A program made the translations under genes and the position numbers. DNA of 64,000 bases. Origin: Sporomusa sp. KB1 (GTDB lineage Bacteria > Bacillota > Negativicutes > Sporomusales > Sporomusaceae). Each line of letters opens with the position of its first letter. Position 1 is the first letter of the stretch. The notes under the pieces were generated by a model. That model saw only the letters and a program-made list of their open reading frames with translations. It ran no database searches and was not told where the DNA came from. Shown here one piece after another: positions 61,720-64,000 of the stretch. Location of the stretch: NCBI RefSeq assembly GCF_007830295.1, contig NZ_VLKC01000001.1, positions 637,465 through 701,464 of the forward strand, read 5' to 3'.

Positions 61720-62979
61720 TTATTTTCCCAAACCAGAAAAATCCAATGTAGCAAAGTAATCCTCAATGGTTTCCGCCCGCCGGATAAGTTCGACACTGCC
61801 ATCCGGCTTCAGCATTAATTCCGCCGACCGTAACTTACCATTATAGTTAAATCCCATTGCATGACCATGAGCTCCCGCATCATGAATAACCAATATATCA
61901 CCAATATCAACCATGGGTAATTTACGGTTAATAGCAAACTTATCATTATTTTCGCATAGAGAGCCAGCGACATCATACATATAGCCTAACGGCCACTCCT
62001 CCTTACCCAATACCGTAATGTGGTGATAAGCACCGTATAAGGCCGGACGCATCAGGTTAGCCATACAGGCATCCAAGCCTATATAATTTTTGTAGATCTC
62101 TTTCTTATGCAACACTGTCGATACCAGATAACCATAAGGCCCGGTAATCATCCGGCCACACTCCATAGCAATCTTTAGCGGTGCCAGACCATTGGCCGTA
62201 ATCTTGGCCTCATATGCCTGCTTAATACCCTGGCTGACCACATCGAGATCAACGGGCTCCTGTTCAGGCCGGTAGGGGATACCAATGCCACCGCCAAAAT
62301 TAACAAACTCGATTTTAATATCAAGTGTCCGGTAAATCTCACTAATAAGGTCAAACATCATATTGGCAGTTTCAATGAAGTAATTAGGGTCAAGTTCATT
62401 AGAAATAACCATAGTATGAATACCAAACCGCTTTACTCCTCTTGACTGCATAATCCGGTAGGCATCCAAAAGCTGTTTACGCGTTAAACCATATTTAGAA
62501 TCTTCCGGATTACCGATAATTGAGTTGCCTCCATCCCTGAGCGGACCTGGATTATATCGGAAGCAAATCATCTCCGGAATTCCAGCATGCTTATCTAAAT
62601 AGTCAATATGACTAATATCATCAAGATTAATGATCGCCCCTAATTCACGCGCCTTTTTGAATTCAATTGCCGGAGTATCATTCGATGTCAAGATAATCTC
62701 TTCACCGGACATACCTGCTTTTTCTGCTAAAATAAGTTCTGGCAGCGAGCTGCAGTCAGCCCCAAGACCTTCTTCCCTCAGCACTTTCAAAAGATGTGGA
62801 TTGGGAGTAGCCTTTACAGCAAAATACTCTTTAAATTCTGGTGCCCAGGCAAAGGCTTTCGTTAGTTTACGGACATTTTGTCTAATGGCTGCCTCATCAT
62901 AAATATGAAACGGTGTTGGATACTGTTTGATCACTTCTGTTACTTGCTCTTTTGTAAATGGTAATTTTTTTTCAGCCAA
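61720..62979 (-). CDS. lysA: Diaminopimelate decarboxylase-type enzyme
   Basis: 419 residues, TTG start with AGGTAGG. PLP fold type III: lysine in EYFAVKATPNPHLLKVL, ADCSSLPELILAEKAG, IHTMVISNELDPNYF, NFGGGIGIPYRPEQ, the Cys-Glu type MECGRMITGPYG and C-terminal HDAGAHGHAMGFNYNG. The lysine riboswitch upstream supports a role in the last step of lysine synthesis. Confidence 0.93.
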   Translation of the reverse strand: MAEKKLPFTKEQVTEVIKQYPTPFHIYDEAAIRQNVRKLTKAFAWAPEFKEYFAVKATPNPHLLKVLREEGLGADCSSLPELILAEKAGMSGEEIILTSNDTPAIEFKKARELGAIINLDDISHIDYLDKHAGIPEMICFRYNPGPLRDGGNSIIGNPEDSKYGLTRKQLLDAYRIMQSRGVKRFGIHTMVISNELDPNYFIETANMMFDLISEIYRTLDIKIEFVNFGGGIGIPYRPEQEPVDLDVVSQGIKQAYEAKITANGLAPLKIAMECGRMITGPYGYLVSTVLHKKEIYKNYIGLDACMANLMRPALYGAYHHITVLGKEEWPLGYMYDVAGSLCENNDKFAINRKLPMVDIGDILVIHDAGAHGHAMGFNYNGKLRSAELMLKPDGSVELIRRAETIEDYFATLDFSGLGK

Positions 62980-63110
62980 TTGTTTCGCCTACCTTTGCTA
63001 ATAACTATTTTTACTATATACAATGTGTTACATCTTTTTGCATAACAGGTGGTGTGTTGGCAATACACTACCTGCTTGCGCCTGCAAACTGCTATAAGGC
63101 CCAATATATA

Positions 63111-63142
63111 AAGCAGTTTGCGCTGGCTCCCGCAAACTGCTT
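63111..63142 (-). terminator. Riboswitch-linked terminator of lysA
   Basis: 12-bp perfect stem (63111-63122 / 63131-63142), U-rich tail. A third complementary copy, gcaaactgct at 63084-63093, could pair with the same arm in an alternative hairpin. Confidence 0.75.
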
Positions 63143-63295
63143 AAAGACAAGAGAGTACTCTTATCAGCTGCAAGGATAGCGCTCCACCATAAAGTGAGAC
63201 TTAGCTTCAGGTGGGTTTTAAACCTATCTGAAGTTTAGTCGAACCTATCCAGGGACTTAGTTGCGCTTAACTCTCGCTTGCAGAAGTGGAGTTTT

Positions 63296-63460
63296 AGAGC
63301 AACCTGGTCATCGGATAAACCACAGGTGACAGTCTTACATTTATTAAATGCAAAACCAGCAGAAAGTTCTTGGCAAAACCTTCACTTCGGCGGTCAGCCC
63401 CTTTCAGTATGGTCATCGCTGCCAACTCTTCATACTTACTCTTGCTCTGCCGCGCCTCTA
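63296..63460 (-). ncRNA. Lysine riboswitch (L-box)
   Basis: Minus-strand leader of lysA with the L-box signature: GAGGCGCGGC, AGAGTAAGTATG, CTGAAAGGGG, GCCGAAGTGAAGG, the loop TTGCATTTAATAAATGTAAG, ACTGTCACC and a closing GCTCTA helix. Followed by a terminator. Lysine should switch lysA off. Confidence 0.93.
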
Positions 63461-63487
63461 TCGGAAAAACATATATCGATTATGTCT

Positions 63488-63517
63488 ATAATATCAGCCT
63501 ACCCTAGGCAGTGTCAA
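63488..63517 (-). promoter_or_regulatory. lysA promoter
   Basis: TTGACA (63517-63512), 18 bp, TATTAT (63493-63488), about 30 nt upstream of the L-box. Confidence 0.65.
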
Positions 63518-63642
63518 TCTAAAAGTGGAACACAACTATAACCCTCGCGTTATCCGCCATGTCATTAAGAAAAAATAAAGGTAGAAATCTATCAAGTGTG
63601 ATAAATTTCTACCCTAAATATTTTAGTAAATATAAATAAAAT

Positions 63643-63719
63643 TGGGGTGACTGGAGGGTCTCGAACCCTCGAATACCGGAGCCACAATCCGGCGTGTTAA
63701 CCGCTTCACCACAGCCACC
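63643..63719 (-). tRNA. tRNA-His (GTG)
   Basis: 77 nt including the extra 5' G(-1) and encoded CCA. Anticodon loop TTGTGGC; acceptor GTGGCTG/CAGTCAC; T-arm GGTTCGAGACC. Confidence 0.96.
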
Positions 63720-63726
63720 ATATAAT

Positions 63727-63802
<76 letters not shown>

Positions 63803-64000
63803 ATATGTTCGTGAGTTCGTGTGTTCGAGGTATGCTTGTTCGCAAGCATACTGTTGCCAAGTAAATACCTCTATCACATTCCCTCAAAACTACCACAGAA
63901 GAAAGTTACGCATTTAGGACTAATCTATTAGTTCGTTATCTTCATTCGTTGCTCATTCGAACACTCGAACTTCGATCACCGAACCTCGAATATAAGTCAA
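63803..64000. repeat. TTCGA/GTTCG-rich leader of the tRNA pair
   Basis: Many short copies of gttcg or cgaac: 63807-63843 (gttcgtgagttcgtgtgttcga...) and 63940-63990 (cattcgaacactcgaac...). They can form several alternative hairpins. No gene seen. Confidence 0.45.

Noticed and set aside
63180..63540. Mobile-element end or protein-coding ORF upstream of lysA
   Set aside because: Hairpins and a plus-strand ORF looked suggestive, but the minus strand carries a full lysine riboswitch consensus.

Overview
The window reads as a chromosomal segment of a spore-forming, Gram-negative-walled Firmicute (Negativicutes, most likely Sporomusaceae). Outer-membrane traits (an SLH-domain porin, a TolC-type outer membrane factor, apolipoprotein N-acyltransferase) occur together with sporulation genes (spoIIP, a Spo0E-like phosphatase, a small Gly-rich hydrophobic peptide) and with acetogen or methylotroph genes (fhs, a corrinoid protein, an UroD-type methyltransferase, DUF1638). 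No rRNA, CRISPR array, intact transposase or prophage was seen. Genus-level assignment is inference.

Layout. 1-12.4 kb: start of an IlvD/Edd dehydratase, fhs with an overlooked 55-residue zinc-ribbon gene upstream, a two-component system, and a dispersed corrinoid/methyltransferase set (DUF2284, UroD-like, LysR, SLH porin, GntR, corrinoid protein, DUF1638). Shared upstream motifs tie this set into two small regulons. 12.4-22.3 kb: complete histidine pathway (hisG-D-C-B-H-A-F-IE; hisZ in a separate unit with a TrpR/YerC-like gene and an HD protein), with a palindromic repeat inside the operon. 22.4-28.5 kb: S-box riboswitch and metQ, TetR, DUF456, purD, DUF218, glnS. 28.5-37.1 kb: six-gene heavy-metal RND efflux operon and an RseC-like gene, sharing an identically spaced response-regulator-type promoter.

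37.2-50.4 kb holds spoIIP and then an eroded accessory zone. Live genes (cupin, flavodoxin, DUF169, SMR transporter, TetR, lnt, EamA transporter, MarR) are interspersed with remnants of MerR, tautomerase, cysteine desulfurase, HsdR, AraC, RadC, catalase, a PF06541 permease and an MFS pump. One palindrome occurs five times around the SMR/TetR genes.

50.4-57.4 kb is the most unusual intact cluster: a tandem BcrA/BadF/HgdC-type ATPase, a molybdopterin oxidoreductase, a rifampicin-phosphotransferase-type enzyme and a broken MFS gene, one strand, with the same 15-bp palindrome at its promoter as at the nearby marR gene. 57.5-64 kb: tRNA-Arg, a eukaryotic-type hexokinase, a Spo0E-like gene, a histidine kinase with an iron alcohol dehydrogenase, lysA under a lysine riboswitch, then tRNA-His and tRNA-fMet.

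Starts were moved where a Shine-Dalgarno site or family length supports a different codon. Small genes at 2333, 43432 and 59331 and the pseudogenes at 40245 and 42036 were found by reading the gaps directly.
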